The position numbers and the translations under genes are program-made. This document shows, in pieces, positions 22,151 through 22,498 of a stretch of 22,498 bases of DNA; the first letter of the stretch is position 1, and the number at the start of each line of letters is the position of its first letter. Origin of the DNA: an uncultured Collinsella sp. (GTDB lineage Bacteria; Actinomycetota; Coriobacteriia; Coriobacteriales; Coriobacteriaceae); NCBI GenBank assembly GCA_900755685.1, contig CAAEHI010000023.1, positions 1-22,498 on the forward strand, in the 5' to 3' direction. The notes beneath the pieces were generated by a model. That model did not search any database. It was not told where the DNA came from and saw nothing but the letters and a program-made list of their open reading frames with translations.

Positions 22151-22476
22151 GGTTAGGGGCGTCATTCGCATCGCGAGTACAGATTTCGCAGGTCGGAGCG
22201 GGCTATTCGTGCCCCCATGAAGCCCGGAGCTCCCCCACGGGGAGCTCCGGGGCACCCGTCTCAGGGCGCCCTGTGCAAAAAACGGCAAATATGAGTACTG
22301 TCACCAATTTAGTAGCAGCGTATTACCGCCTCACGAGCCCTTTTTGAGTTCCGCACAGCCTGCTTGGCGCCAAGATATTCCACATTCGTTTACTATCTCG
22401 GTAGCGCACAGAGATGTGGTGTAAGAGGCGGGGCATGCCCCGCCTCCGCCCTTTCTTGAAAGGGAGGGGACACCGC
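22151..22476. other. Gene-free, palindrome-rich stretch at the right edge
   Basis: No gene is supported here. It holds a 13-bp hairpin with a three-base loop (22223-22251), the palindrome CAGGGCGCCCTG (about 22262-22273) and CTTGGCGCCAAG (22363-22374). It also holds ATCTC/GAGAT arms around GGTAGCGCACA, and two hairpins close to the right-edge gene end (22426-22445 and 22449-22464). Confidence 0.5.
22426..22464 (-). terminator. Tandem hairpins after the right-edge gene
   Basis: In the minus direction, CCCTTTC-AA-GAAAGGG (22449-22464) is followed by the perfect 20-base palindrome at 22426-22445 with a GGCGGGGC arm. Neither has a T-tract on this strand, so they may be a factor-dependent terminator or a 3'-end stabiliser rather than a classical intrinsic terminator. 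Confidence 0.45.
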
Positions 22477-22498
22477 CTAGAATTCGTCGTTGGAGTAA
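22477..22498 (-). CDS. C-terminal end of an unknown gene (partial)
   Basis: The last bases of the window read, on the minus strand, as six codons (YSNDEF) followed by a TAG stop, 12 bases before a hairpin. This suggests the 3' end of a gene lying outside the window. Too little is present to identify the family, and the reading could be chance. Confidence 0.35.

Noticed and set aside
21773..22288. N-terminal extension of the lipoprotein to 507 residues
   Set aside because: It would place the signal peptide and lipobox nearly 200 residues inside the protein and cross the TATAAT promoter.
1..22498. CRISPR array, insertion sequence, tRNA or rRNA genes
   Set aside because: No regularly spaced repeats, transposase motifs, or recognisable tRNA or rRNA sequences were seen on either strand.

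Overview
The window looks like a chromosomal piece of a gut actinobacterium of the Coriobacteriia, most probably Collinsella. This is inferred from GC-rich codon use, the gene complement and the overall style; no marker gene is present to prove it. All 17 complete genes I accept lie on the minus strand, so transcription runs from high to low coordinates. Two further fragments run off the window edges.

From right to left: 22498-20448 holds the last codons of an unknown gene, a long hairpin-rich non-coding stretch with one convincing promoter, and an orphan solute-binding lipoprotein. Next are a long-form ribosome hibernation factor (hpf) and a housekeeping run: DegV fatty-acid-binding protein, a beta-hydroxyacid dehydrogenase with a Cys/His-rich tail, a small membrane protein, a HEAT-repeat protein and NAD-type isocitrate dehydrogenase. 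A membrane-anchored SurA_N-like protein follows.

From about 14.1 kb to 0.1 kb is an amino-sugar catabolic island. It holds a NagE-type PTS permease (EIIC-EIIB, no EIIA), then gntR2-nagA2-yhcH. Next is a module in the order bgaC (GH35 beta-galactosidase), PTS mannose-family EIIB-EIIC-EIID, a membrane TPR-like protein, EIIA, gntR1, agaS, and a second nagA. The bgaC-PTS-agaS order matches the pneumococcal locus for host-type Gal-beta-1,3-HexNAc disaccharides. The inferred pathway is uptake and phosphorylation by the PTS, removal of galactose by cytosolic BgaC, deacetylation by NagA, then deamination/isomerisation to tagatose-6-phosphate by AgaS. The NagE branch would feed GlcNAc-6-phosphate to the same NagA enzymes.

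The points most worth a second look are these. TGGT-N4-ACCA operator candidates and a shared CCGTAAACGGTA motif link the bgaC, gntR2 and nagE upstream regions. The bgaC module sits between two direct nagA copies about 93% identical in protein. A membrane TPR protein is embedded between PTS subunits. The hydroxyacid dehydrogenase carries a three-repeat Cys/His tail. The nagE start appears out of frame with its own Shine-Dalgarno and ATG.
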